The notes: generated by a model from the letters alone, not told the origin. A stretch of 64,000 nucleotides of DNA from Sphaerisporangium sp. (GCA_025964675.1 JAOPYI010000146.1:1-64000), one strand, 5' to 3'. Counted from the stretch's first letter, positions 1 through 8,819 are shown. Numbers and translations: made by a program.

Positions 1-81
1 GGGAAGTTCCACCGCCAGTCGATCAGGGCCCGGTCCACCGCCGGTCCACCGGAAATGAACCGGCCTCCCCCGGGCAGGCCA

Positions 82-115
82 AACGGGTGACGGCGCGTCC
101 GCGCCGTCACCCGTT
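82..115 (-). terminator. Hairpin terminator after lysA-like gene
   Basis: This is a perfect inverted repeat with 15-bp arms (AACGGGTGACGGCGC and its complement) around a 4-base loop (GTCC). It starts 15 bases beyond the stop codon of the minus-strand decarboxylase gene. There is no long U-tract, which is normal for actinomycete terminators. It is the strongest stem in the first 2 kb. Confidence 0.75.
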
Positions 116-129
116 CATGCCTTGGTCCC

Positions 130-1443
130 CTACAGACCCACGTCCCTGCGCATCAGATCCTCCGGTCCCTCCCTGCGGACCACCAGACGCGCTCCTCCCT
201 TGCCGACCGCCACCACGGGCGGACGGCCCGTCAGGTTGTAGGTGGAGGCCATGGAATGGTGGTACGCCCCAGTGGCCGCCATGACGATGACGTCGCCGGG
301 GTGGATGTCGGCCGGGAGCGACGCGTCCTCGACCAGCACGTCCCCCGCCTCGCAGTGGTGACCGACCACGTGGAAGCCTCGCGTGCCGGCGCGGGACTCG
401 CGCCCGATCATCCGGACCTGGTACGGCGCGCCGTACAGCGAGTGCCGGGGACTGTCGCTCATGCCGCCGTCGACGGCGACGTAGGTACGGGTGAGGCCCT
501 TCTTCACGGAGATCACGCGGTAGAGGGTGACACCCGCCGGCCCGCTGATCGCCCGTCCCGGCTCCACTATGAGCCTCGGCGCGGGCAGCCCCAGCCCGGC
601 GGCGCTCTCCAGAAGTGCTCCGCCGACCCGCTGGGCGAACCTTTCCAAGCTCAGGCCGTGCTCGCCGTCCAGGTACGCGATGCCGTGGCCGCCGCCGAGG
701 TCCAGCTCCGGGAGGGCCACGCCGGAGGTATCCCGGATCCGGGCCATCTGCTGCACCATCACGCGCACCGCGGTCTCGTACGGCTCCGGCGAGGAGATCT
801 GCGAGCCGAGATGGCAGTGCAGGCCGGTCAGTTCCAGGCGCGGCTGCCCGAGCACGCGGGCGACGGCCTCCCCCGCCGCCCCGGTGGCGATGGAGAGCCC
901 GAACTGCTGGTCCTCCCCACCCGTGCGGATCGCCGCGTACGCTCCGGCGCCCACATCGGGGATGACCCTGATCAGCACCTTCTGGCGGTACCCGAGCGGG
1001 ACCAGCGCCGCCAGCCGGCTGATCTCCGCGATGTTGTCCACCACGATCCGCCCGACACCCTCGTTGACCGCGATGGCGAGCTCTCGCGGGGTCTTGGCGT
1101 TGCCGTGGAAGATGATCCGCTCGACGGGGAACCCCGCGGACAGGGCGACCGTCAGCTCTCCGGCGCTGCACACGTCGAGGCTGAGCCCTTCGGCGCGTAT
1201 CCAGCTCGCCATGGCCCGGCACCAGAACGCCTTGGCCGCGTAGGCGATCTCGGCCTGCGGCAGCGCGGCCCTGTAGGCGCGGCAGCGGTCGCGCACGGCG
1301 GTCTCGTCGATGACGTACGCCGGGGTGCCGAACCGGTTGGCGATCTCCATGAGGGACGCTCCGGCTACCGTGGCCTCGCCGTGCGGTCCGAAAACGGTCG
1401 TCGAGGGCCACGGCTGGGCCGCGGTCTCTGTCAGGACGGTCAT
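130..1443 (-). CDS. lysA: Diaminopimelate decarboxylase-type PLP enzyme
   Basis: A 437-residue fold-type III PLP decarboxylase, expected to convert meso-diaminopimelate to L-lysine in the cytoplasm. Visible landmarks are the PLP lysine in AYAAKAF (Lys71), HCHLGSQ (209-215), the phosphate-binding GGG (250-252), EPGRAI (294-299), the active-site cysteine in HHCEAGD (Cys364) and GAYHHSMAS with the cofactor tyrosine (Tyr394). The frame is open upstream for 55 more codons, but that stretch is not family-like and overlaps the neighbouring gene, so ATG at 1443 is taken as the start. Its Shine-Dalgarno sequence is weak. It follows the SAV_915-type gene on the same strand and ends at a strong hairpin. 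It could be a second, specialised lysA paralogue, since no other lysine genes are nearby. Confidence 0.88.
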   Translation of the reverse strand: MTVLTETAAQPWPSTTVFGPHGEATVAGASLMEIANRFGTPAYVIDETAVRDRCRAYRAALPQAEIAYAAKAFWCRAMASWIRAEGLSLDVCSAGELTVALSAGFPVERIIFHGNAKTPRELAIAVNEGVGRIVVDNIAEISRLAALVPLGYRQKVLIRVIPDVGAGAYAAIRTGGEDQQFGLSIATGAAGEAVARVLGQPRLELTGLHCHLGSQISSPEPYETAVRVMVQQMARIRDTSGVALPELDLGGGHGIAYLDGEHGLSLERFAQRVGGALLESAAGLGLPAPRLIVEPGRAISGPAGVTLYRVISVKKGLTRTYVAVDGGMSDSPRHSLYGAPYQVRMIGRESRAGTRGFHVVGHHCEAGDVLVEDASLPADIHPGDVIVMAATGAYHHSMASTYNLTGRPPVVAVGKGGARLVVRREGPEDLMRRDVGL

Positions 1444-1579
1444 GCGAGTCTCGATTCGTTGTCCGCTCGCCGCCGTGGCTCGGGCGGGGTCTCCGTCGAG
1501 GGGCGGGCCTGAGGTGGGTTTTCGCGGGGTGCCGGATCCGGGCCGGCGACAGGTGCCAGGTCCTGCGCCAGGACGCACA

Positions 1580-1876
1580 TCACGCCACCCGCAGAAGGCG
1601 CACGTCATGGCGCGGCTCGCGCCGCCGTGGGGGCATGGTGCCCGCCGGGTCGATGACGAGGGCGATGACGTCCAGGTCGGCGAGCATGTGGCGCAGCGCG
1701 GGCTCGCTGAGACGTATCCAGCGCTGCTCGGTGCCGAGCACTCCCGCCAGCGACGATGGGGAGGTGAAGGCGACGGCTGTCCTCTTGCCGGCCGCCGTGC
1801 GGAACAGGCGGAGCGACATCATCGCGTCCCCCTCTCGCACCGGAACCACTAAAAGGGGGTCGGCCCCAGTCCTCAT
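1580..1876 (-). CDS. Small SAV_915-family protein
   Basis: A 98-residue protein with the pattern of the actinobacterial SAV_915 family (SseB N-terminal-like): DPLLVVPV near the N-terminus, then a region reading AVAFTSPSSLAGVLG followed by WIRLSEPALRHML, ending in a basic tail. The molecular function of the family is not established. The start is supported by GGAGG six bases before the ATG. It sits just upstream of and co-directional with the decarboxylase (136-bp gap), so the two may be co-transcribed. No catalytic motif or membrane segment is visible. Confidence 0.6.
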   Translation of the reverse strand: MRTGADPLLVVPVREGDAMMSLRLFRTAAGKRTAVAFTSPSSLAGVLGTEQRWIRLSEPALRHMLADLDVIALVIDPAGTMPPRRREPRHDVRLLRVA

Positions 1877-2028
1877 GATCTTCCTCCTACTGAGCCTGCC
1901 GAGACCGGTAAAAAGGCCTCAAAAGGAACGCTAGAAGAAGTAAGGGACAGGTGGTCCGGTCTTGACGCGCTCCTGACGGACACCCCGGAAGAACTGACGC
2001 GCCCTTGACACGCCGTCCCTGGGTAGGT

Positions 2029-2057
2029 CGCCCTCGGCCCGGCGCGGGCCGAGGGCG
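2029..2057 (-). terminator. Hairpin terminator after secreted lipase
   Basis: A perfect inverted repeat with 12-bp arms (CGCCCTCGGCCC / GGGCCGAGGGCG) and a 5-base loop lies 6 bases beyond the stop codon of the minus-strand lipase. It separates that gene from the SAV_915/lysA pair further along the same strand. Confidence 0.75.
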
Positions 2058-2062
2058 GGCCG

Positions 2063-3313
2063 TCACCCCAGCCAGGCCGCCATCTGGGCCTCCGCGCCGG
2101 TGTCCCAGCCGAGGCGCAGGTGGTTGAGCTGCAGCGTGACGGTTGCCACGCGGTTCCCGATGCCGTCCGCGGCCGCGCAGCTCGCGATGAAGACAGCGCC
2201 GTCGGACGGGCCGGTGTGCTCGTTGTGCAGGAACGGCATGTCCGGCATGCTTCCGCAGAGCTGGTAGACGGCCACGCTCGACGGGACCCCGGCGTTGATC
2301 ATCGGCTGCACGAGCGAGCCGTGGTCGATGCTGTACTGGATGCCGCGCCCCTTGGTGTAGACGCCCTGGCCACCGTAGTAGGTGGTGTACCAGTCCTGCT
2401 CCGCCGTGGGGAGCGGGTAGACGCTGTCCCAGCGCGCGAGCATCTGGCTGCTTCCGGGGAACGCGGTTCCCTCGTAGCTGAGCTGGGTGCCGTCCTGCCA
2501 CACGCCGTAGCAGACCATGGAGGTGTGCGGCGCGGGGGCGTTCAGGGTGCCGCCGCAGGCGGGGTAGATCGCGAAGTCGTGGGTCCAGCCGTGCCGGTAG
2601 CCCCAGTCGAAGCCCTTGTTCGGCCCGCCGACCAGCACCAGCTTGCGGACGTCGCCGCCGTAGGCGCTGCCCCACGACTGGCGCAGCGAGGAGACGTACA
2701 TCCTGGCGTTGAACGCCCCCTTCGACCAGCCCACCAGGTCGACCTGTGAGGCGCCGGTCTTGGTCCTGATCAGCTGGATCGCGTCACGGATCTGCTCGGA
2801 CCAGCGGTAGCCGTCCCCGGTCTTGTGCGGGAACCCGATCGCGAACACCTTGTAGCCGCGCGCGTCCAGATACTGCATCAGGCCGCTGGCCGGGCACGAC
2901 TGGCGGCCGCAGCCGTAGTCGCCGAGGACGTTGGGGTTCGCCCACGCCTGGTCGGCGGTCTGGTTGGCGCCGTGCACGAGCAGGACCGGCACCGGCTTGG
3001 AGCCGCTCTGCCAGCCGGGCGCGTGGTAGAGCAGGAAGCGCGAGGAGTGGGGCTGGGCGATGTCGCCGAAGAAGCGCCGGGTCTGGCCCGTCTGGTCGCC
3101 CACCCCTCCCGGCGGGTAGTCCTCGGTCGCGAAGCCGGTCGAGGCGTCGCGGTAGCGCTCCACCCGCGCCCAGCCGTTCTCGATGCCGGTCGTGTACGCC
3201 GATTCCATGCTCACCGTCGCCGTGGCGGAGGCCGGAAGCGCGGGCACGACTACTCCCGAGACCGACATGACCACCATTGCCAGAGCCGACGCAAGCCGCC
3301 GCAGTCTCCGCAT
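2063..3313 (-). CDS. Secreted alpha/beta-hydrolase lipase
   Basis: A 416-residue secreted esterase/lipase. The N-terminus is a classical Sec signal peptide: arginine-rich start (MRRLRRL), hydrophobic core and a cleavage site around PASA-TA near residue 30. The hydrolase domain shows the oxyanion-hole HG (LLVHGANQT, about 111-119) and a nucleophile elbow GWSKG with Ser197, a GxSxG variant typical of bacterial class-II-like lipases. Several cysteines in the mature part (CGRQSCP, YPACGG) suggest disulfides in an exported protein. An AAGGAG ribosome site lies six bases before the ATG. It is divergent from the next hydrolase gene, and the 88-bp gap must hold both promoters. The substrate (triglyceride or polyester) is not resolved. 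Confidence 0.82.
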   Translation of the reverse strand: MRRLRRLASALAMVVMSVSGVVVPALPASATATVSMESAYTTGIENGWARVERYRDASTGFATEDYPPGGVGDQTGQTRRFFGDIAQPHSSRFLLYHAPGWQSGSKPVPVLLVHGANQTADQAWANPNVLGDYGCGRQSCPASGLMQYLDARGYKVFAIGFPHKTGDGYRWSEQIRDAIQLIRTKTGASQVDLVGWSKGAFNARMYVSSLRQSWGSAYGGDVRKLVLVGGPNKGFDWGYRHGWTHDFAIYPACGGTLNAPAPHTSMVCYGVWQDGTQLSYEGTAFPGSSQMLARWDSVYPLPTAEQDWYTTYYGGQGVYTKGRGIQYSIDHGSLVQPMINAGVPSSVAVYQLCGSMPDMPFLHNEHTGPSDGAVFIASCAAADGIGNRVATVTLQLNHLRLGWDTGAEAQMAAWLG

Positions 3314-3401
3314 GTACCGCTCCTTGTCGAGACCCCCCTTTTATGAGAGGTGATTCACCTGTTAACTTGGCGGCAACAATCCGCTTCGTCAAGGGGTGGC
3401 G

Positions 3402-4415
3402 ATGAACGTAGCCCGGTCCCGCACCATCCGCACCGAACGCCTGTCGACCCATGTCCGCGAGACGGGCGACGGCGTCCCCGTCGTCTTCGTGCACGGGAAC
3501 CTGTCCGACGGGTCCGCTTGGGAGGAGCAGCTCGCCCTGCTCCCCACCGGCTTCCACGGCATCGCCGTCGACCTGCGCGGCTTCGGGGGCAGCGACCCGG
3601 CCCCCGTGGACGCCACACGGGGGGTCGGCGACTACACCGACGACCTCATCTCGCTCTTCGACGCGCTTCAACTCGGCGCCGTCCACCTGGTCGGCCACTC
3701 CATGGGAGGCGGCGTCATCCTGGACCTCGCCACCCGCCACCCCGGCCGCGTTCTCACGCTCACCCCGGTGGCGCCGGTCTCGCCGTACGGCTTCGGCGGC
3801 ACCCGGCTCGACGGCACGCCGTGCGCCCCCGACTTCGCGGGCTCCGGCGGCGGCACCGCCAACCCCGATCTGGTGAAGCTCATGGCCGAAGGCGACGAGT
3901 CGGACGCTAGCCCGCTCTCGCCTCGCAACGTGGTCCGCACCCTCTACTTCCCCGCGCCGGACGTCGTACGCGACGAGGAGGCGCTGCTCAGGGGGATCCT
4001 GTCGACCCACCTCGGCGACGGCAACTATCCCGGGGACGCCGAGTCGTCGGAGAACTGGCCGGGTGTCGCGCCCGGGTCGCGCGGGGTGCTCAACGCGATC
4101 TCCCCGAAGTACTTCGACTGGAGCGGCCTCCCCGCGTCCGGCTGCCGCGCCCCCGTGCTCTGGATCCGCGGCGACCTGGACGCGATCGTCTCCGACACCT
4201 CGATGGTCGACCTCGGTTTCCTGGGGGCGAGCGGGTACGTCCCCGGCTGGCCCGGCGCGGAGGCGTTCCCGGCGCAACCGATGATCCAGCAGACGAGAGA
4301 AGTCCTCAGCCGGTACGGCCCCTATACCGAGCACGTCATGGATGGCACGGGGCACTTCCCCTACAGCCAGCGCCCAGACGAGTTCGCCACACTGCTGCAC
4401 ACCCACCTGTCGTAG
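3402..4415 (+). CDS. Alpha/beta hydrolase
   Basis: A 337-residue cytoplasmic alpha/beta-hydrolase without a signal peptide. Landmarks are the oxyanion HG (VVFVHGN, 27-33), VDLRGFGGS (57-65), the nucleophile elbow GHSMGG with Ser100, a likely acid in RGDLDAIV, and the catalytic His in GTGHFP near residue 318. The start is taken at ATG 3402 because AAGGGG lies five bases upstream; a GTG six bases earlier is in frame but would overlap the ribosome site. Homologues include epoxide hydrolases, haloperoxidase-like esterases and C-C hydrolases, and the sequence does not decide among them. It precedes the TetR/ligase/KAS genes by 34 bp on the same strand and may belong with them. Confidence 0.8.
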   Translation: MNVARSRTIRTERLSTHVRETGDGVPVVFVHGNLSDGSAWEEQLALLPTGFHGIAVDLRGFGGSDPAPVDATRGVGDYTDDLISLFDALQLGAVHLVGHSMGGGVILDLATRHPGRVLTLTPVAPVSPYGFGGTRLDGTPCAPDFAGSGGGTANPDLVKLMAEGDESDASPLSPRNVVRTLYFPAPDVVRDEEALLRGILSTHLGDGNYPGDAESSENWPGVAPGSRGVLNAISPKYFDWSGLPASGCRAPVLWIRGDLDAIVSDTSMVDLGFLGASGYVPGWPGAEAFPAQPMIQQTREVLSRYGPYTEHVMDGTGHFPYSQRPDEFATLLHTHLS

Positions 4416-4449
4416 GTGGCCGCGGCCTGACGCTGATCGGGGGACACGG

Positions 4450-5148
4450 ATGCAGGCATGGCAGGTCGAGGACGAGCCGCCGCCCACGAGCACGCGCGGG
4501 CGGCCGCTCTCCCCGAAGGGAGAACGCACCCGGCGACGGCTGCTGGACGCGGCGGAGGAGGTGTTCGCCGAGCTGGGCTACCACGAGGCGTCCATCGTCA
4601 AGATCACCGAGGCGGCCGGGTGCTCGCAGGGCACGTTCTACATCTACTTCGAGAGCAAGCAGCAGATCTTCGATGAGCTGGTCGCCGACCTCAACCGGCG
4701 GGTCCGCAGGGCCATGTCGGACGGCGCGCGGCAGGGACGGACCCGGGCCGAGTCGGAGAGGCTGGGGTTCAAGGGGTTCTTCCGGTTCACCGCCGAGCAT
4801 CCCGCGCTGTACCGGATCGTGCGGCAGGCCGAGTTCGCCTCGCCCGGCATGCTGCAGCGCCACTACCGCACGATCGCCGACGGGTACGTCGGAGGGCTGC
4901 GCGCCGCGATGGCCGAAGGGGAGATCGCGCACGCCGACCCCGAGGTGCTCGCGTGGGCGCTGATGGGCGTCGGCGAGCTGATCGGCATGCGCTGGATCCT
5001 GTGGCAGGACGGCCCGGGCGCGGTCCCCGACCACGTCTTCGAGGAGATGTACGCCTTCATCCTGCGCGGCCTCGGGGCGAAAGGCTCGGAGACTCGCGGT
5101 TCCGAGGCGCCCCTCACCGGGGCTGGCGAGCGGGGTACGGAGCGGTGA
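4450..5148 (+). CDS. TetR-family transcriptional regulator
   Basis: A 232-residue TetR-type regulator. After a short basic/proline-rich leader, the helix-turn-helix runs from about residue 27 to 70, with the family hallmarks RRLLDAAEEVFAELGY and GCSQGTFYIYF. The C-terminal half is the variable ligand domain. The reading frame is open further upstream, but ATG 4450 is preceded by GGGGGA seven bases away and begins directly before the domain. It is translationally coupled to the acyl ligase gene (its TGA overlaps the ligase GTG), so it probably controls the ligase/KAS operon in response to an acyl compound. The operator was not identified. Confidence 0.85.
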   Translation: MQAWQVEDEPPPTSTRGRPLSPKGERTRRRLLDAAEEVFAELGYHEASIVKITEAAGCSQGTFYIYFESKQQIFDELVADLNRRVRRAMSDGARQGRTRAESERLGFKGFFRFTAEHPALYRIVRQAEFASPGMLQRHYRTIADGYVGGLRAAMAEGEIAHADPEVLAWALMGVGELIGMRWILWQDGPGAVPDHVFEEMYAFILRGLGAKGSETRGSEAPLTGAGERGTER

Positions 5149-6671
5149 CCCCATCCCTGGGCCCGTGGCTGCGGGACCGGGCGCGTGCCACGCCCAGTCG
5201 CACGGCCATCGTCTTCGACGGCGACGACACCTCGTACACGGAGCTGGACAACCGGTCGGAGCGGCTGGCGGCGGGGCTCGTCTCGGCCGGGCTGCGGCCG
5301 GGCGACCGGGTGGCCACGCTGACGGGCAATCGCCCCGAACACGTGGAGCTGTTCTTCGCCTGCGCCAAGGCGGGCCTCATCCTGACGCCGTTGAACGTGC
5401 GGCTGACGGCGTACGAGGTCGCCTACCAGCTCTCCGACGCCGAGCCGTCGATCCTGCTCGCCGCGCCGGAGCTGCTGCCCCTGGCCGAGGAGGCCCGTAC
5501 GGCGTCGGGCCACCCCTGCCTGATCGGCGAGCTCACGCGGCCCGGCCTCGACACACTCGCCGCGACGGTACCCCCGTCCAGCGACGCGACCGGCGACGTG
5601 TTGGGCGACCCAGGAGGTGACGCGGGGCTGCTGCTCGTCTACACCTCCGGGACGACCGGGCGGCCGAAGGGCGCCCTGCTGACCCACGCCAACTGCTTCT
5701 GGACCAACCTGTCCCTCGACCGGGGCTGCGAGCTGCGCGAGGACGACGTGGTGCTCCAGGTGCTTCCCCAGTTCCACGTCGGCGGGTGGAACGTGCAGCC
5801 CCTGCTCGCCTGGTGGAAGGGCGCGACGGTCGTGCTGGAGCCGTCCTTCGACGCCGGACGGGCACTACGCCTCATCACCGAGCGGCGCGTGACGACGATG
5901 ATGGGAGTCCCCGCGACCTACCTCTTCATGGCGCAGCACCCGGACTTCGCCACCGCCGACCTGTCGGGGCTGCGCCGGGTCGTGGTCGGCGGCGCGCCCA
6001 TGCCCGAGCCGCTGCTGCACGCCTGGCTGGGCAGGGGCGTGCCCATAGTCCAGGGGTACGGGCTGACCGAGGCCGCGCCGAACGTCCTGTGCCTGCCCGA
6101 GGAGGAGATGACCCGCCGGGCCGGCTGGGCCGGCATCCCCTACCCTCACGTCGACGTGGCTCTGCGTGACGTGGAGACCGGTGACCCTTTGGAGGGCCCC
6201 GGCATCGGCGAGCTGGTCGTCCGGGGTCCGAACGTGTTCGCGGGCTACTGGCGTGACCCGGCGGCGACCGCCTCGGCCGTGACGGGAGGCTGGCTGCGCA
6301 CCGGCGACATCGCCGAGCGCGACGCGGACGGCTTCTACCGGATCCGCGACCGGGCGAAGGACATGTACGTCTCCGGTGGCGAGAACGTCTATCCGGCGGA
6401 GGCCGAGTCTGTGCTCCAGGCACATCCGGGCGTCGCCGAGGTGGCGGTGGTCGGCGTGCCAGACCAGCGCTGGGGCGAGGTCGGCTGTGCCTTCGTGGTG
6501 TCGTCGCCCGGCGCCTCGCCGACGCCCGCCGAGCTCGACTCGCACTGCCGTGGCAGGCTCGCCGGGTTCAAGGTCCCCCGCTACTTCAGGCCGGTCGAAC
6601 GGCTGCCCCGCTCGGCCGTCGACAAGGTGCTGAAGAACGAGCTGCGCGGCGTATGGGAGGCGGACGGATGA
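5145..6671 (+). CDS. AMP-dependent acyl-CoA synthetase/ligase
   Basis: A 508-residue ANL-superfamily adenylating enzyme that should activate a carboxylic acid to acyl-AMP and then a thioester. The P-loop-like A3 motif YTSGTTGRPKG is at 166-176. The A5 region reads VQGYGLTEAAP, the A7/A8 region TGDIAERDADGF and DRAKDMYVSGGENVYPAE, and the A10 lysine is in VDKVLKNEL near the C-terminus. The GTG start overlaps the stop of the TetR gene by four bases; an upstream in-frame extension lies inside that gene and is not domain-like. Its own stop overlaps the next gene's ATG (ATGA). The nearest classes are FadD3- and cyclohexane-carboxylate-ligase-like; the substrate is unknown. Confidence 0.85.
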   Translation: MTPSLGPWLRDRARATPSRTAIVFDGDDTSYTELDNRSERLAAGLVSAGLRPGDRVATLTGNRPEHVELFFACAKAGLILTPLNVRLTAYEVAYQLSDAEPSILLAAPELLPLAEEARTASGHPCLIGELTRPGLDTLAATVPPSSDATGDVLGDPGGDAGLLLVYTSGTTGRPKGALLTHANCFWTNLSLDRGCELREDDVVLQVLPQFHVGGWNVQPLLAWWKGATVVLEPSFDAGRALRLITERRVTTMMGVPATYLFMAQHPDFATADLSGLRRVVVGGAPMPEPLLHAWLGRGVPIVQGYGLTEAAPNVLCLPEEEMTRRAGWAGIPYPHVDVALRDVETGDPLEGPGIGELVVRGPNVFAGYWRDPAATASAVTGGWLRTGDIAERDADGFYRIRDRAKDMYVSGGENVYPAEAESVLQAHPGVAEVAVVGVPDQRWGEVGCAFVVSSPGASPTPAELDSHCRGRLAGFKVPRYFRPVERLPRSAVDKVLKNELRGVWEADG

Positions 6672-7687
6672 CCCGCGTGCGACTCGCCGCCACGGCTTCG
6701 TACCTGCCGGAGCGGTGGATGGGCGCGGCGGAGATCTCCGGCCTGTCAGGGATCCCCGAGCAGGTTCTGGTCGAGAAGTTCGGCCTGCGCGGCAAGCACA
6801 TCGCCGCCCCGGACGAGCACGTCAGCGACATGGCCGCCACGGCGGCCCGGCGGCTGCTCGCCGAGCACGGCATGGAGCCCGACGAGGTCGACGCCCTGGT
6901 GTACTTCGGTTCCACATGGAAGGACTTCGAGGTGTGGCACGCCGCGCCGCGTGTCGCCCACCTGCTGGGCTGCCACCGGGCGACCGTGCTGGAGCTCGCC
7001 TACGTCTCATGCGGGTCGCCGGTTGCCGTACGGGTGTGCCGCGACCTGCTACGGGCCGAGGACGAGCTCGGCACGGTGCTGGCGGTCGCCGCGTCCCGCG
7101 AGTCCTCCCTCATCGACTACGGCAACCCGCGCACGCGGTTCGCGTACGACTTCGGCGACGGCGCGGTGGCGGCGCTGTTCGTCAAGGAGACCGGCGCGGA
7201 AGGACCCGTGCCTCGCGAGGTGCTCGGCTGCCACATGATCACCGACGGGTCGTTCTCGCGTGACGTGATGGTCCCGGCGGGCGGCAGCGCCGAGCCGGCC
7301 AGCCACGAGACCGTACGCTCCGGGCGGCACTTCCTGGACGTCCCCGACCCCGCGGCGATGAAGGACCGGCTCGATCCGGTCACTCTGCCGAACTTTCTCG
7401 CGGCGGCCGACGAGGCCCTGCGGCGCTCGGGCGCCTGCCGCGACGAGGTCTCCTTCCTGTGCGGCATCCACGTCAAGCGCTCGCTCCACGACAGGCTGGT
7501 GAAGGAGCTAGGTCTGGACCAGGACCGGGCGGCGTATCTGGACGACACCGGCCACATGAGCGGAGTCGACCCTCTGCTGGGCCTCGACCGGGCGGCCCGG
7601 GCCGGACGGCTCTCCCCTGGTGACCTGGTGCTGCTCCTCGCGGCCGGGACCGGCTACACCTGGGCGGCCAGCGTCGTCCGCTGGTGA
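6668..7687 (+). CDS. KASIII-like 3-oxoacyl synthase (thiolase fold)
   Basis: A 339-residue FabH-like condensing enzyme. The nucleophile is Cys115 in VSCGSP, the first catalytic His is His268 in CGIHVKRS, and the C-terminal glycine loop reads AAGTGYTWAASVVRW, as in KASIII. The position that is Asn in FabH (GNTS) is here His296 in DTGHMSGVD, so the triad would be Cys-His-His. Such replacements occur in KASIII relatives that do acyl transfer or head-to-head chemistry rather than fatty-acid initiation. It overlaps the ligase gene by four bases, which suggests the ligase product is its substrate. No acyl carrier protein gene is visible beside it. Confidence 0.78.
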   Translation: MTRVRLAATASYLPERWMGAAEISGLSGIPEQVLVEKFGLRGKHIAAPDEHVSDMAATAARRLLAEHGMEPDEVDALVYFGSTWKDFEVWHAAPRVAHLLGCHRATVLELAYVSCGSPVAVRVCRDLLRAEDELGTVLAVAASRESSLIDYGNPRTRFAYDFGDGAVAALFVKETGAEGPVPREVLGCHMITDGSFSRDVMVPAGGSAEPASHETVRSGRHFLDVPDPAAMKDRLDPVTLPNFLAAADEALRRSGACRDEVSFLCGIHVKRSLHDRLVKELGLDQDRAAYLDDTGHMSGVDPLLGLDRAARAGRLSPGDLVLLLAAGTGYTWAASVVRW

Positions 7688-7700
7688 GAGCGGGCGGCGA

Positions 7701-7722
7701 TGACGCGCGGCCACCCGCGTCA
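7701..7722 (+). terminator. Candidate hairpin after KASIII-like gene
   Basis: Inverted 7-bp arms TGACGCG / CGCGTCA with an 8-base loop lie 14 bases past the stop of the plus-strand KAS gene, in the gap facing the minus-strand cyclase gene. The stem is modest and there is no U-tract. Confidence 0.4.
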
Positions 7723-7819
7723 ACGTACTGAGGGTGATGGCACCGACACCCCGGGGACGCAACCGCGCGCCGTTCGAGGTGGCGGGTCTCAGGGACGATG
7801 ACGGCGGTCTTCGCCCGAT

Positions 7820-7841
7820 GGCCGGCCCCCACCGACCGGCC
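7820..7841 (-). terminator. Candidate hairpin ending the cyclase operon
   Basis: A 6-bp GC-only stem (GGCCGG / CCGGCC) with a 10-base loop lies about 29 bases beyond the stop of the minus-strand cyclase gene. It would end the minus-strand catabolic operon before the convergent KAS gene. The stem is short. Confidence 0.35.
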
Positions 7842-7869
7842 GTCTGATGACTACATGGCCGCACCCGCT

Positions 7870-8754
7870 TCACTTCAGCGCGAGAGCATTGGCCGGCGAG
7901 CCGACGCCTCCCGTGAGGTTGAGCGGAGCCGATACCAGCAGGTGTTCGTACCGTCCGTCGTGCAGGGAGTGCTCTGCGAGCTCATCGAGCCACCAGAGCT
8001 CTCCAATCGGCATTCCGAGGCGGCACAGCAGCTTGAAGTGGAGGAGATCTGCCTCCAGCGGCAGAGGCTCCAGCCCGATGTTGTCCGCGGCGATCGCGCT
8101 GACGCCCCAATCCCACAGGTACTCCGCCATCGCCTCTCCGCCCGCGAGCCCCGGCGATTCCGGATCCGTCCGGACGGCTTGCCGCTCTGCCTCGGACGCG
8201 GCGTTGTAGCTGGTGACCCAGCCTGTACGGATCAGCACGATGTCGCCCCGACGCTTCTCGACGCCCGCGCTCGCCCGCGTCGCCTCCAGATCTTCCACTG
8301 TTATCTTGGTGCTCTTCCGCCAATGCAGCGGCCGGTCCTGACCGCGGAGGTAACGGTCAACGTCGAGCAGGACGCCCCGGCCCACGATGCCACGTGCGGC
8401 CCACGACTCGATCCCGAGCCTGTCGGGCGGCAGATGGTTGTAGGAGCCGGTCTCCGGATCGGTGATGTGCAGGAACCCGTCCCACTGTGACGACGCCTGG
8501 GGATAGAACCCGTCCAGGAAATCGTCGCGGTTCCCCATATCGGTGCGGTAGACGGTGTGCCGAACGGCCTGCCGGTTGAACAGCGGCGGATCGGGCCAAT
8601 TGAGCGGTGCGTTGAGGCTGAAGACCTCGCCGGTCCTGACGAGACCCGCCGCATGCCGGACGGCGTCCGCGGTCTGCAGGTTCAGGGTGCCGAGGACATC
8701 GTCCTGTCCGAACACGCCCTTCGCATCACCGCCGGGCAGGTCTGTGTATTTCAT
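7870..8754 (-). CDS. Cyclase-family metal-dependent hydrolase (divergent motif)
   Basis: A 294-residue member of the cyclase/kynurenine-formamidase-like family (PF04199 type). Instead of the canonical HxGTHxDxPxH motif it has SQWDGFLHI, a pattern of a separate subfamily in which the Asp and the later His are kept. GDIVLIRTGW later in the chain is the usual second conserved block. Starts at ATG 8754 or 8757 are both possible: GGAGG stands seven or four bases upstream, and the better spacing favours 8754. It is the last gene of the minus-strand catabolic operon with SDRs, a crotonase and a Baeyer-Villiger monooxygenase, so a lactone or cyclic-diketone ring-opening role is a reasonable inference, not a demonstration. 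Confidence 0.75.
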   Translation of the reverse strand: MKYTDLPGGDAKGVFGQDDVLGTLNLQTADAVRHAAGLVRTGEVFSLNAPLNWPDPPLFNRQAVRHTVYRTDMGNRDDFLDGFYPQASSQWDGFLHITDPETGSYNHLPPDRLGIESWAARGIVGRGVLLDVDRYLRGQDRPLHWRKSTKITVEDLEATRASAGVEKRRGDIVLIRTGWVTSYNAASEAERQAVRTDPESPGLAGGEAMAEYLWDWGVSAIAADNIGLEPLPLEADLLHFKLLCRLGMPIGELWWLDELAEHSLHDGRYEHLLVSAPLNLTGGVGSPANALALK

Positions 8755-8819
8755 CATGGAACCTCCGCTCATTGTCCTGACGCGAGCCGGCGTCTATCGC
8801 GCGGCGAGACGACAGAGAC

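Noticed and set aside
1444-1608. 55-codon N-terminal extension of the decarboxylase
   Set aside because: It is not family-like, would overlap the neighbouring gene, and a start at 1443 matches the domain.
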